From contig CALGFH010000336.1 in assembly GCA_937881255.1 (NCBI GenBank), positions 1 to 22,983 on the forward strand: a stretch of DNA of 22,983 nt. The letters are read 5' to 3'. This document shows, piece after piece, positions 22,958 to 22,983 of the stretch (its first letter is position 1; each line of letters begins with the position of its first letter). The notes beneath the pieces were generated by a model, which saw nothing but the letters and a program-made list of their open reading frames with translations, searched no databases and was not told the DNA's origin. This stretch comes from an uncultured Actinomycetes bacterium (GTDB lineage Bacteria; Actinomycetota; CALGFH01). Position numbers and translations under genes: made by a program.

Positions 22958-22983
22958 CCCCCACCGACCCCACCCCGACGCCC
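22954..22983 (+). CDS. start of the next dcw gene, probably murG (partial)
   Basis: An ATG at 22954 overlaps the ftsW stop as ATGA and opens a frame that runs off the window (MTPTDPTPTP). In the classical cluster order the gene after ftsW is murG, the UDP-GlcNAc transferase making lipid II. The ten residues seen are Pro/Thr-rich and carry no family signature, so the identity is inference from position only. Confidence 0.5.
   Translation, partial: MTPTDPTPTP

Noticed and set aside
1..22983. CRISPR arrays, tRNA or rRNA genes, riboswitches and insertion sequences
   Set aside because: I looked for regularly spaced repeats, cloverleaf-type sequences and terminal inverted repeats and found none that I could support by eye.

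Overview
This window looks like chromosomal DNA from an actinomycete-type bacterium (Actinomycetota). The sequence is extremely GC-rich, well above 70% by eye. Third codon positions are almost all G/C, GTG, TTG and even CTG starts are used, and the genes are packed with 1-82 nt overlaps. The right half is a division and cell wall (dcw) cluster in the classical order mraZ-rsmH-ftsL-ftsI-murE-murF-mraY-murD-ftsW, with the first codons of the next gene (position of murG) at the right edge. I cannot place the organism below phylum. No stretch longer than about 200 bases lacks a gene.

Left part (1-7182). A possible gene end lies at the edge. A TetR-family repressor (minus strand) then faces a DrrA/DrrB-type ABC exporter (plus strand). 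Their shared promoter region carries four copies of an 11-bp palindrome arranged symmetrically. Convergent to the exporter, and overlapping its last codons, is a minus-strand operon of MoxR-type AAA+ ATPase, DUF58 protein and TgpA-like membrane transglutaminase.

Middle part (7250-12155), plus strand. A second TetR regulator is followed by a macro-domain protein whose gene overlaps a soluble GAF-PAS histidine kinase. An HNH endonuclease-family protein comes next, then a membrane-anchored metallophosphoesterase whose likely TTG start lies inside the HNH gene.

Right part (12156-22983), plus strand. A regulatory region has two clusters of 10-bp-spaced GTGG boxes (MraZ-type sites) and a good promoter. 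mraZ appears to start with CTG. RsmH methylates 16S rRNA. FtsL, FtsI and FtsW form the septal synthase. MurE, MurF, MraY and MurD build the UDP-MurNAc-pentapeptide and lipid I. Most junctions overlap by 1-14 nt, which suggests translational coupling.

The most striking observation is that murD is broken in this sequence by a perfect 23-bp tandem duplication (21029-21075). It shifts the frame between the central and C-terminal ligase domains, and deleting one copy restores a full MurD. Since murD is normally essential, this is an assembly or sequencing error, a heterogeneous allele, or a real and unusual mutation. I saw no CRISPR array, tRNA, rRNA, insertion sequence or phage genes, and no wholly new system. 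The less ordinary items are the macro-domain/histidine kinase pair, the symmetric TetR operator array, the mraZ CTG start and the murD duplication.
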